This document shows positions 7,778-14,006 of a DNA stretch of 16,577 nucleotides, piece after piece (the stretch's first letter is position 1; each line of letters begins with the position of its first letter). The notes under the pieces were generated by a model that had not been told where the DNA came from, made no database searches, and saw only the letters and a program-made list of their open reading frames with translations. A program made the translations under genes and the position numbers. This DNA is from JAJYZP01 sp049964535. GTDB lineage: Bacteria > Actinomycetota > Acidimicrobiia > Acidimicrobiales > Acidimicrobiaceae. The stretch covers positions 1 to 16,577 of the forward strand of contig JBMFXG010000038.1 in assembly GCA_049964535.1 (NCBI GenBank), read 5' to 3'.

Positions 7778-8592
7778 TACGACCGCACACCTCCGACCAT
7801 CGCACTAACGGCATCCACTAGAGCCGTCGGTCGTTCCGTAGGCAGCAGGTGGCCCGTCCCGGGAACGACCTCCAACGTGGTAGTTGCACAAGAGTGTGCG
7901 CAGATACGCCGAGCAACTTCAATCGGCACTGCGGCGTCCAACTCTCCCCAGAGCAACGTGAGATCACCGCAGTACGTCCTCAACAGCTCACGGTAGTCTT
8001 CATTGACGGTTCGGACAAAGACCTCTCGCATCACACCGGAGGCCCTGAGGTAATCACTCGAGCCCCGGCGTTTCCGGGCAGATTCGAGAACTGACGCCGG
8101 CAGGAGACCCTTCTGCGCAAGCACTCGAACTATCCGGTAGCTCCACGGAGGAGGAGCAGGCTCCGATAAGCGCACTAAGGGTACGCCAGTGAGCAGAACC
8201 CCTCGAAGGCTTTCCAGCAAACCCCTGCCTGCAACCTGCATCGCAACTCGCCCTCCGAAGGAATGTCCGACGAGGTAGACCGAGGTGAGCTCTGATTTCG
8301 CCTCGACGTACTCGGCAACGACCTGGGCAACGACATCGCCATACCAATCGGTACCACAAGGATGGTCAGGTTCGGAAGAAGAGCCAAATCCAGGGAGATC
8401 AAGTGAGAGCATGGTCGGTGCAGATTCAAGCGATCTGAGACCAGAGATGACTTCACTAAAGTCCTCTTTGGTCCGAGCCCACCCATGTAGGAATACCACT
8501 AGAGAGTTACTCCCCTCACAGTGGTTGCCAAAAACCTTACCGTCAGCAAATCCTTTGAGCAATCGACGCTCCCACAGCCACTTAACAACCAC
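7777..8592 (-). CDS. Alpha/beta-hydrolase fold protein linked to the membrane Mur ligase
   Basis: The 271-residue product has an alpha/beta-hydrolase architecture: oxyanion motif FLHGW (about 34-38), LDLPGFG, nucleophile elbow GHSFGG (Ser about 111), acid in GELDAAVP (Asp about 219) and His in GTGHLLP (about 248). The catalytic triad is complete. The fold covers esterases, lipases, C-C hydrolases and proline iminopeptidases, and nothing visible fixes the substrate. The 1-base stop/start overlap with the Mur ligase suggests both act in one pathway, perhaps trimming or releasing an acyl or peptidyl group (inference). Start choice is uncertain: GTG 8592 has no clear ribosome site, whereas a TTG at 8562 has GGGAG six bases upstream and leaves the whole fold intact. 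No signal peptide is seen, so it is probably cytoplasmic. Confidence 0.85.
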   Translation of the reverse strand: MVVKWLWERRLLKGFADGKVFGNHCEGSNSLVVFLHGWARTKEDFSEVISGLRSLESAPTMLSLDLPGFGSSSEPDHPCGTDWYGDVVAQVVAEYVEAKSELTSVYLVGHSFGGRVAMQVAGRGLLESLRGVLLTGVPLVRLSEPAPPPWSYRIVRVLAQKGLLPASVLESARKRRGSSDYLRASGVMREVFVRTVNEDYRELLRTYCGDLTLLWGELDAAVPIEVARRICAHSCATTTLEVVPGTGHLLPTERPTALVDAVSAMVGGVRS

Positions 8593-9052
8593 GTTACGTT
8601 AGTCGACAACGGTAACGACCTCCCCAGCCTCACCATCATGGCCAACCGCAATGTCCACCTCATGCCAGCAGATCGTCGAAGCGGAAGAGCGTACCCATCA
8701 CGTTCAGCGCCCATATCCAATGAGTCCTAAACCACGCCGAGCTCACTGTCGGTGCGGTTGCGCTCCTGATGTGAGTAGCGATCTCCCGCCGATCCTTACG
8801 TGACCCATGATCTCGAGCGTCTTGAGACCTTCAACATCACACTTACGACCAAGCGATTGCTCGGTACACACGTAACCATAGAGGAAGTTCGAATCGACCC
8901 GAACTCGTTGCTCGCATCCCTGACGCGTTCAGGAGACCTCCCCGATCGGCAACGAAGAGAGTGAGCGAACTAAGCCGCTTCGCAGAGGGATCGGCGCCTA
9001 CCGCTGCAGAGCGAAACAGAGTCTACCGCCCCCTACGAGGCGTGGCCGGACG
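8593..9052. other. Gene-poor spacer (460 bp) with possible gene relic
   Basis: No strong gene is seen between the two minus-strand genes. A short plus-strand frame at 8800-8964 is listed separately. The minus-strand motif TAACGT (complement of 8591-8596) could be a -10 element for the hydrolase operon, placing transcription start near the alternative TTG start, but no good -35 is evident. The remainder has stops in all frames. Confidence 0.4.
8800..8964 (+). CDS. Short unrecognised ORF (54 aa), possibly a gene remnant
   Basis: A frame from GTG 8800 to TGA 8962-8964 encodes 54 residues containing LERLETFNITLTTKRLLGTH and EEVRIDPNSLLASL. The alternation of hydrophobic strand-like stretches and charged turns looks protein-like. 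The same frame upstream contains three stops between 8728 and 8780, so this may be the surviving 3' end of a broken gene. No Shine-Dalgarno is evident and no family is recognised. It is oriented opposite to its flanking genes. It could easily be chance. Confidence 0.25.
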   Translation: MTHDLERLETFNITLTTKRLLGTHVTIEEVRIDPNSLLASLTRSGDLPDRQRRE

Positions 9053-9280
9053 TTACTCCTCTGGACGGGCAGGACCGTCTTCAAGCACATGAAGCGAAGG
9101 TAGCGGCTCGAAAAGCTCTTCTTCCTCCTCGAGGTACGCCATGCACCAAGATGCGTGACCCTCTTCGGAGTTTCCTCCACACTCTTCGCACTTTCGAAGC
9201 GGCTCTATGAAAGCTCTTTTGGCCTTCCGGGCTTCTTCAAACCTTCGGTGGCGACCCTTTTTCACGAGCGGCTCCTGCAT
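9053..9280 (-). CDS. Small CCHC zinc-site protein, function unknown
   Basis: The 75-residue product has a strongly basic N-terminus (LVKKGRHRRFEEARKAKRAF). A C-x2-C-x7-H-x3-C cluster follows (Cys31, Cys34, His42, Cys46, within CEECGGNSEEGHASWC), spaced to bind one zinc ion. The tail is acidic, with a run of five Glu after residue 50. The basic-zinc-acidic layout suggests a small nucleic-acid or ribosome-associated protein, but this is only inference. I do not recognise a named family, although the KKGRHRR...CxxCG layout resembles small conserved actinobacterial proteins. ATG 9280 has no clear ribosome site. The gene stands alone, with about 460 bp downstream and 650 bp upstream free of strong genes. 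Confidence 0.6.
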   Translation of the reverse strand: MQEPLVKKGRHRRFEEARKAKRAFIEPLRKCEECGGNSEEGHASWCMAYLEEEEELFEPLPSLHVLEDGPARPEE

Positions 9281-9936
9281 TGTGGCTACTAGTCGATGAA
9301 CTCATACTACCGGCGACCATCTCACCTACGTGCGCAAACACTCCGTACTCACGCTCCATTCACCGGTTCTTTAACTAACGCTCACTTCCAAAGACAATTC
9401 CCAACGATCCCCCATAGCCATCTACCTCGTACCACCATCTTCGAGAGAGCACATCTCACCAAGTACAACGATCCGGTGAGAGGTGCGCCAAAGCTACGCA
9501 GTTGCTACATCGATTCCGCATTTGTTGCAGTTCACGGGGCGTCAGCTCCATTGTTCTCCGACTCCAGTGTTCTCCGACACCATTGTTCTCCGACACCATT
9601 GCCTCTGAGCTCTCTCAAGCTTGATCGACACAATCGCCTCGATCGCCGGATCTCTTCAGATCTCTACACAAACGCACCACATCACAGAGATTTCGGAGCA
9701 GCGCACACCGATCCCAAGTAGGCAGCCGTCGGGCAACAAGGTCGGTACTGTTCACAGCGTCCGGCGAGCCTTCTCGAGATCGAGCGAGCCGTCCTAGGAA
9801 CTAGCGACATTGTTCTCTGTCACTCCCGCCATCACGCTCTCCTGGACGACAACAGCTCCCGTCACAACGTCTACCGCTGCAAAGTACGCAAAGAACGACG
9901 TCTCTTCCCGGACCGATCACCGAGGGTCGCCGACTG
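9281..9936. other. Gene-poor spacer (656 bp) carrying 16-bp direct repeats
   Basis: The plus-strand frame at 9296-9721 is open for 141 codons but is Ser/His/Arg-rich without any recognisable motif, and I regard it as chance. The only ordered structure is the repeat array at 9548-9601 and a diverged single copy near 9807-9820. On the minus strand a 31-codon ORF (9456-9551) starts inside the first repeat copy. No transposase or RNA gene was found. Confidence 0.45.
9548..9601. repeat. Tandem 16-bp direct repeats (three copies plus a partial)
   Basis: The unit is CCATTGTTCTCCGACA. Copies lie at 9548-9563 (last base T), 9564-9579 (one internal change, CCAGTG) and 9580-9595 (exact), followed by the partial CCATTG at 9596-9601. 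A diverged further copy (CATTGTTCTCTG) occurs alone near 9808-9819. There are no spacers, so this is not a CRISPR array. On the minus strand each unit reads TGTCGGAGAACAATGG, and copies one and three therefore contain GGAG-aaca-ATG, a ribosome-site-like arrangement. The terminal TG...CA and multiple short repeats also recall the ends of IS21-type elements. Binding sites for a regulator are another option. Confidence 0.85.
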
Positions 9937-10179
9937 CTACCTCCTCATCTCGGAGCTCAGCGTATCTTGTTCATAGACGACGAATCGATAGAGTCCTTGT
10001 GCGTCGCATATCTCGGCGAATCGGAACCCACGCACCACGGCGCTGTCAGTCTCCACTCCAAATTCAGCTAGAGAACGTCGTAGTTCTGCGGACTCTTCTC
10101 CACAGAGCTCCACCACTGGTATAGCTAGGGTACGAGCACAATTGGAGGAAAACCAAACACAGCGCTTACAGTCCCTCAT
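9937..10179 (-). CDS. Small Cys-containing hypothetical protein
   Basis: The 80-residue product begins MRDCKRCVWFSSNC, with Cys residues at 4, 7 and 14. It continues with a mixed helix/strand pattern (ELCGEESAELRRSLAEFGVE, then VVRGFRFAEICD and GLYRFVVYEQDTL). The amphipathic pattern and ordinary amino-acid composition suggest a real protein, and the Cys spacing could hold a metal. It is divergent from the 10205 gene with 25 bp between the two start codons, a layout more often seen with genuine genes. No Shine-Dalgarno is visible and no family is recognised. An overlapping plus-strand frame exists (9810-10124) but is less protein-like. Confidence 0.42.
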   Translation of the reverse strand: MRDCKRCVWFSSNCARTLAIPVVELCGEESAELRRSLAEFGVETDSAVVRGFRFAEICDAQGLYRFVVYEQDTLSSEMRR

Positions 10180-10189
10180 AGGTGCCGGG

Positions 10190-10204
10190 TACGCTTAACC
10201 GCTA
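10190..10204 (+). promoter_or_regulatory. Possible -10 element for a leaderless transcript
   Basis: TACGCT at 10190-10195 fits the actinobacterial -10 pattern TAnnnT and lies nine bases before ATG 10205. That spacing would place transcription start at or just before the ATG. There is no Shine-Dalgarno for this gene, which agrees with leaderless expression. No good -35 is seen. Confidence 0.3.
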
Positions 10205-10456
10205 ATGAGCGATAACTCCTTTGACCCCAGCGCCATGGTACGTCGATTCCACGACCGAGCCGAAGCGGTTCGGCGACGAGGCATTCCACCGATCGAAGGT
10301 TCCGAACGCCAGAGGTTTATCCAACAAGCGCAGGACGACTTCATGGACTTCTCAATCATTGCAGATGCGACCGCAGAGATTATCGATGGCGTACTGACAC
10401 TACGCGTCGATCTCAAAGGATCCACTGAGGATACCGTCGACGACGATGCGCGTTAA
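10205..10456 (+). CDS. Small conserved-looking acidic protein, function unknown
   Basis: The 83-residue product opens with a helical, charged stretch (FDPSAMVRRFHDRAEAVRRR), continues with GIPPIEGSERQRFIQQAQDD and a hydrophobic run (FMDFSIIADATAEI), and ends with a strand-like ILTLRVDL-type segment (DGVLTLRVDLKGS) and an acidic tail. The helix-then-strand layout and the repeated hydrophobic spacing look like a genuine small cytoplasmic protein. I do not recognise a named family. It lies 101 bp upstream of the RNase D gene on the same strand and could be co-transcribed with it. ATG 10205 has no ribosome site, and a -10-like motif just upstream suggests leaderless translation. Confidence 0.65.
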   Translation: MSDNSFDPSAMVRRFHDRAEAVRRRGIPPIEGSERQRFIQQAQDDFMDFSIIADATAEIIDGVLTLRVDLKGSTEDTVDDDAR

Positions 10457-10557
10457 GCCTTAATGTCCGTACGTACCCTCTCTCCATCCTCCGTAACGGC
10501 AACTCGATCGACACGGTTGAAAGAGTTCCAGCCCCCTGCTCAAGTCAAGGGGTAGCG

Positions 10558-11739
10558 ATGTCGTCCCGTCACTCTCACGCTCCTACTCCTTCTTCCTCTC
10601 AACCCATCTGGATTGACTCAGATCGAGCGCTCCAGAGTCTCGTCGTTACCATGGTGCACCAGGAGTCCATTGCGGTCGATACCGAGTTCCTCCGAGAACG
10701 GACGTACTATCCAAAACTGGCGCTCATTCAGCTTGCCTGGCCAGGAGCCTGCTATCTCATCGATCCGTTCGCAGTCGATCTCTCCTCTTTGGCGGAGGCG
10801 TTCGAGTCCTCCACAACAACCTTCGTCTTCCACGCGTTCGAGCAAGACCTCGACATCTTGGATCGGGCGGTTGGGACCGTCCCTCGCAACCTCTTCGACA
10901 CACAGATCGCCGCAGGTTTCCTTGGACTCACCAAGGCGAGTCTCGTGAATCTGCTCGAGCGATTTTGCGGAATTACCCTCCCGAAAGCAGATCGGCTGAC
11001 CGATTGGACGGACCGCCCACTGCGCCAGACTCAGATCGACTATGCGGCCTCCGACGTCCTGTGGCTCTTGGACCTCAAAACGACGCTCACGACGGAGCTC
11101 ACCAAAAGAGAGCGAGCACAGTGGGCCCAGGAAGAGACCGACCTCGCTGCAGCCAAGCGTCGTCTCGAGACTCCACTCGATGACGTATGGCTACGCATCA
11201 AGGAGTGTCGTGGACTTACCGCAGATGCTCGACGCTATGCACAAGCGGTCGCTCGATGGCGTGAGCAGCGCGCTCGAGAGCTAGACATTCCAAATCGCTT
11301 TATCCTCTCCGATCTCTCCATCGCCGCAATCGCACAAGCGAAGCCGAGATCACTCGTCGAGCTCGGTGCTGTACGAGGAGTCGATCTTCGGCGCCTGGGA
11401 CCTGGTGTGGACCAAGAGCTTCTCGAGGTCGTCGCCGACGCACGGAACTCAAATATCACGCCAAAGATTCCCACGTACGAGTCGGTTGCACCTCGTGGCT
11501 CCGGGGCCCTTATCAGTCTCTGTACCGCCTGGGTCTACGCCAAAGCCCATCACGAGGAGATCGACCCAGCGCTCATCGGCACTCGTGATGATGTCACCGA
11601 GTTCCTCTTCGGCAGCGAGAGCCGACTGAAAGAAGGGTGGCGTTACGACCTGATTGGGTCCGACCTCCTCGCTATCAAAGCAGGCAAGAAGGCAGTCTTC
11701 GTCACGAAGAATGGGGCCTTGGCACTGACCTCGCTCTAA
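10558..11739 (+). CDS. rnd: Ribonuclease D-type 3'-5' exonuclease with HRDC domain
   Basis: The 393-residue product contains the three DEDDy exonuclease motifs. Exo I is AVDTEFLRERTYYPKL (Asp41, Glu43), Exo II is HAFEQDLDIL (Asp97), and Exo III is QIDYAASDVLWL (Tyr162, Asp166). These residues bind the two metal ions that cleave RNA from its 3' end, as in trimming of tRNA and other stable RNA precursors. Residues about 206-290 form a helical HRDC-like nucleic-acid-binding domain, followed by a second helical C-terminal region as in RNase D. Length is close to the usual 370-400. AAGGGG at 10547-10552, about five bases before ATG 10558, supports the start. It is convergent with tyrS across a 784-bp spacer. 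No clear terminator follows. Confidence 0.93.
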   Translation: MSSRHSHAPTPSSSQPIWIDSDRALQSLVVTMVHQESIAVDTEFLRERTYYPKLALIQLAWPGACYLIDPFAVDLSSLAEAFESSTTTFVFHAFEQDLDILDRAVGTVPRNLFDTQIAAGFLGLTKASLVNLLERFCGITLPKADRLTDWTDRPLRQTQIDYAASDVLWLLDLKTTLTTELTKRERAQWAQEETDLAAAKRRLETPLDDVWLRIKECRGLTADARRYAQAVARWREQRARELDIPNRFILSDLSIAAIAQAKPRSLVELGAVRGVDLRRLGPGVDQELLEVVADARNSNITPKIPTYESVAPRGSGALISLCTAWVYAKAHHEEIDPALIGTRDDVTEFLFGSESRLKEGWRYDLIGSDLLAIKAGKKAVFVTKNGALALTSL

Positions 11740-12426
11740 CTTCCCAAGATCCCATCGAAACAAGAGGGCCACCAAGACGAATGCAGGACCGTAGACGGGA
11801 TAAGGGCGAGAGCTTGACACCGTCAATCTGTGGTCGGTAGATAGAGAGTACGACCCTTGGCTAGCTGCACCGCGCTTCTCCAAGGTACTCGGGCCCGCTC
11901 TCTACACGTAGCAGGCGTAGAGCGAGATCAGACTAGGTCGACTCGACCACGCTGCTGTTTTGAGAGGAATCGACCACCAACAGCAGAGGGGTAACGGCAC
12001 AGAACGCTCGCAGACATGGTAGCTCGTCTTAGCCAAGAAGGCGTGGAACATCGTGGACCCAAGCTGACATGCCTCTGGGTCTCACACCTTTGCCACCATC
12101 CCGATCGACTCCGCGTCTGAGTTGATGACGCTCGAGCCAACGAGATAAACCTGTGACCCATTACCCCGAAGGGTCAACTGCATCACCCACAGGTCCGATG
12201 AGAGGGAAGCTCATCGCGCACTTGAGAGACCTCATCGTTGCGCACAACTCTCCCGCCCCACTGCCTCTCAGTTTTGACGGATCTCGATGCAACGACCAAC
12301 CCCACCGAGCGCTCACGGCCTCGCTGTCTACTCTCGGTATCGTGAACTCTTATAGACCTGCGCCGTCACAACCTGCACATAAGGGAAAGCCGAAGCAATG
12401 AGCTAAGAGCGATCTCTCTAAGCAGG

Positions 12427-12445
12427 AAAATCTCGTTGAACGAAA
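12427..12445 (-). terminator. Weak hairpin plus T4, possible end of the tyrS transcript
   Basis: On the minus strand TTTCG and CGAGA pair across the loop TTCAA (12431-12445) and are followed by TTTT (12427-12430). The 5-bp stem includes one G-T pair, so this is weak. Its position about 80 bp past the tyrS stop is suitable. Confidence 0.28.
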
Positions 12446-12521
12446 GAGGAGAGCAGTGATCGCCCTGCCGACCTCCCTTGGTAGGAAACGACGGAACTGC
12501 TGCACCCTGAGCTACGGCCCC
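12446..12521 (-). pseudogene. tRNA-like relic just downstream of tyrS
   Basis: Two bases beyond the tyrS stop the minus strand reads GGGGCCGTAGCTCAG, a textbook tRNA 5' end (7-nt acceptor strand, T8, A9, D-stem GCTC). About 47 bases from its start comes AGGTC, as in a tRNA variable loop, then GGCAGGGCGATCACTGC, which resembles a T-arm with a GCAG/CTGC stem but lacks the TTC of the loop. The anticodon arm does not fold well (extra bases, one G-G mismatch), and the 3' acceptor strand TCTCCTC pairs with only part of the 5' strand. It is therefore not a working tRNA. It may be a decayed tRNA gene or a coincidence. Confidence 0.3.
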
Positions 12522-12523
12522 CG

Positions 12524-13810
12524 CTACTCGAACTCGACCAAGCAGTACTCTCGCTTCCCACGCCTCAAGACGATCACTGCGTTATGCAGGAGTTCATCTT
12601 CTGTGACCGTGGCCCCTGCTTCGCTCACGCGATGACCATTGAGGTAAAGCCCACCCTGGCTGATCACACGCCTGGCCTCGCTCTTCGATCCGAAGAGCGG
12701 TGTTCTTCCGGCAAAGTCGTCCACGGCTATGCCGCTCTCGATCTCCCGGCGCGACAAGCTCTGTTGAGGTGCTTCAGAGAAAGCGAGCCGTATCGTGTCG
12801 AGTGGGGCGGAAGAGATATCACCCTCGCCATAGATCAAACGTGATGCCTCCTCCGCACGACCGGCGTCGTCACGACCGTGAACGATCTCGGTCACCTCAT
12901 ACGCGAGCCTCTGATGCGCGGCTCGCTTCTCTGGAGCTTCCCGTTGACCTTCTTCTAAGGCATCGATCTCCTCGAGTGACAAGAACGTGAAGTAGCGGAG
13001 ATAGGAGATGACCATCTCGTCCTCTGACCTGAGGAAGAACTGATAGAGCTCGAAGGGAGTTGTCTTGTCAGCATCGAGCCAGACCGCTCCCGACTCAGAC
13101 TTACCGAACTTTCGACCATCCGCTCGAGTGACCAGTGGTGTTGTCATACCATAGACCGTTGCACCCTCGACTTTTCTCACGAAGTCGATTCCAGTCGTAA
13201 TATTTCCCCACTGGTCTGAGCCGCCGAGCTGCAATGTGACGTGGAGCGGTGAACGGTACAGCTGCAAGAAGTCGTACGACTGCAGCAACATATAGGTGAA
13301 CTCCGTAAAGGAGAATCCTCGATCAATCCCGAGCCGATTGCGTACCGAGTCTTTCTGCAGCATATGGTTGACGTTGAAGTGTTTACCCGCATCTCGAAGA
13401 AACTCGATAAGACTTAACTCGCTCAGCCACGTACGATTGTCAACGATCGTGGCGCTTTGCGCGCTGCGATCGTCTAAGTCCACGAAGCGACCAAGTTGAC
13501 GAGTCAGAGCCTCAAGATTTCTATCGAGCTCATCCTCTGAGAGGAGGGTTCTCTCACTCTCCTTACCTGATGGATCGCCGATCATGCCGGTCCCACCACC
13601 TGCGACCAACACCGGTCTATGCCCAGCAAGCTGAAAACGTCGCAACGTCAACAGCAGAAAGAGGTTACCGATGTGGAGCGAGTCGGCCGTAGGGTCAAAT
13701 CCCGCATAGAGAGAGAGCGACGAGGTATCCAAGAGAGCGTTGAGCTCATCCGAACTGGTCTGATTGCAGATACCTCTACGCTGCAGATCCTGACTCAAGC
13801 TGACTGACAT
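12524..13810 (-). CDS. tyrS: Tyrosyl-tRNA synthetase
   Basis: The 428-residue product attaches tyrosine to tRNA-Tyr in the cytoplasm. Class I landmarks are present: YAGFDPTADSLHIGN, with the HIGH-type motif at about 46-49; GGGTGMIGDPSGK; FTYMLLQSYDFLQL; QLGGSDQWGNITTG, the tyrosine-specific region; and KFGKS (about 234-238) as the KMSKS loop. The last roughly 70 residues (TPLFGSKSEARRVISQGGLYLNGHRV region) form an S4 RNA-binding domain, as in eubacterial TyrRS. Size is normal. The frame extends to 13834, but AAGGTGG at 13815-13821 sits four bases before ATG 13810, so the shorter start (MSVSLSQDL) is preferred. It follows menD on the same strand after 196 bp that include a perfect palindrome. 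No T-box sequence was seen. Confidence 0.95.
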   Translation of the reverse strand: MSVSLSQDLQRRGICNQTSSDELNALLDTSSLSLYAGFDPTADSLHIGNLFLLLTLRRFQLAGHRPVLVAGGGTGMIGDPSGKESERTLLSEDELDRNLEALTRQLGRFVDLDDRSAQSATIVDNRTWLSELSLIEFLRDAGKHFNVNHMLQKDSVRNRLGIDRGFSFTEFTYMLLQSYDFLQLYRSPLHVTLQLGGSDQWGNITTGIDFVRKVEGATVYGMTTPLVTRADGRKFGKSESGAVWLDADKTTPFELYQFFLRSEDEMVISYLRYFTFLSLEEIDALEEGQREAPEKRAAHQRLAYEVTEIVHGRDDAGRAEEASRLIYGEGDISSAPLDTIRLAFSEAPQQSLSRREIESGIAVDDFAGRTPLFGSKSEARRVISQGGLYLNGHRVSEAGATVTEDELLHNAVIVLRRGKREYCLVEFE

Positions 13811-13814
13811 ATCG

Positions 13815-13821
13815 CCACCTT
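13815..13821 (-). promoter_or_regulatory. Shine-Dalgarno of tyrS
   Basis: The minus strand reads AAGGTGG four bases before ATG 13810. It favours this start over the in-frame start at 13834, which lies upstream of the site. Confidence 0.55.
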
Positions 13822-13843
13822 TTTCACTACCCATCGCTTCTTA

Positions 13844-13871
13844 TCGTCGCTCGAGAGCTCTCGAGCGACGA
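13844..13871. repeat. Perfect 28-bp palindrome upstream of tyrS
   Basis: The half-site TCGTCGCTCGAGAG is followed directly by its exact reverse complement, with the centre between 13857 and 13858. As RNA it would form a 12-bp stem with a 4-nt loop. It lies 33 bp upstream of the tyrS start and 136 bp beyond the menD stop. No T-run follows on either strand, so it is not a standard intrinsic terminator. It could be a T-less terminator of menD, an operator, or a leader hairpin of tyrS. Confidence 0.9.
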
Positions 13872-14006
13872 CGACTACACCGTTCACCCACCCAACAGTA
13901 CGCCCAGTTCTCAGAGCAACCCCGTAAGAACGAGGCCCTGCAGCCACAGCAATTACACGGCGGATAACCCTTGAGGCTCAGTTCCTCTGCTACATCAACG
14001 AGAGCG

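Larger units (their letters stand above)
11740..12523. other. Gene-poor convergent spacer (784 bp)
   Basis: This lies between the ends of rnd and tyrS. The plus-strand frame 12153-12401 (82 codons) contains CNDQPHRALTA, faintly like the C-terminal 'YNxxRPHRAL' signature of IS3/IS481 transposases, but nothing else supports a mobile element. The minus-strand frame 11928-12161 is Arg/Ser-rich and looks like chance. TTGACA at 11814-11819 begins a short inverted repeat (TTGAC-acc-GTCAA) and matches a -35 box, with TAGATA 18 bp further on as a poor -10. A tRNA-like relic sits at the tyrS end (12446-12521). Confidence 0.4.

Noticed and set aside
9548..9601. CRISPR array
   Set aside because: Units abut with no spacers and are only 16 bp long; no cas genes nearby.
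9296..9721. 141-codon plus-strand open frame
   Set aside because: Ser/His/Arg-rich translation without motifs, running through the repeat array; no ribosome site or family character.
9810..10124. 104-codon plus-strand frame
   Set aside because: Ser/Thr/Arg-rich, no motifs, overlaps the more protein-like minus-strand ORF.
11814..11843. Promoter TTGACA-N18-TAGATA
   Set aside because: The -10 matches poorly and no gene follows it; mentioned only as part of the spacer.
11449..11883. 144-codon minus-strand frame over the end of rnd
   Set aside because: Antisense to conserved RNase D sequence; composition not protein-like.
12446..12521. Functional tRNA gene
   Set aside because: The D-stem, anticodon stem and acceptor pairing are all imperfect and the T-loop lacks TTC; kept only as a possible relic.
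13811..14006. T-box riboswitch before tyrS
   Set aside because: No TGGnACCGCG-like T-box or terminator/antiterminator pair on the minus strand; only the palindrome is present.
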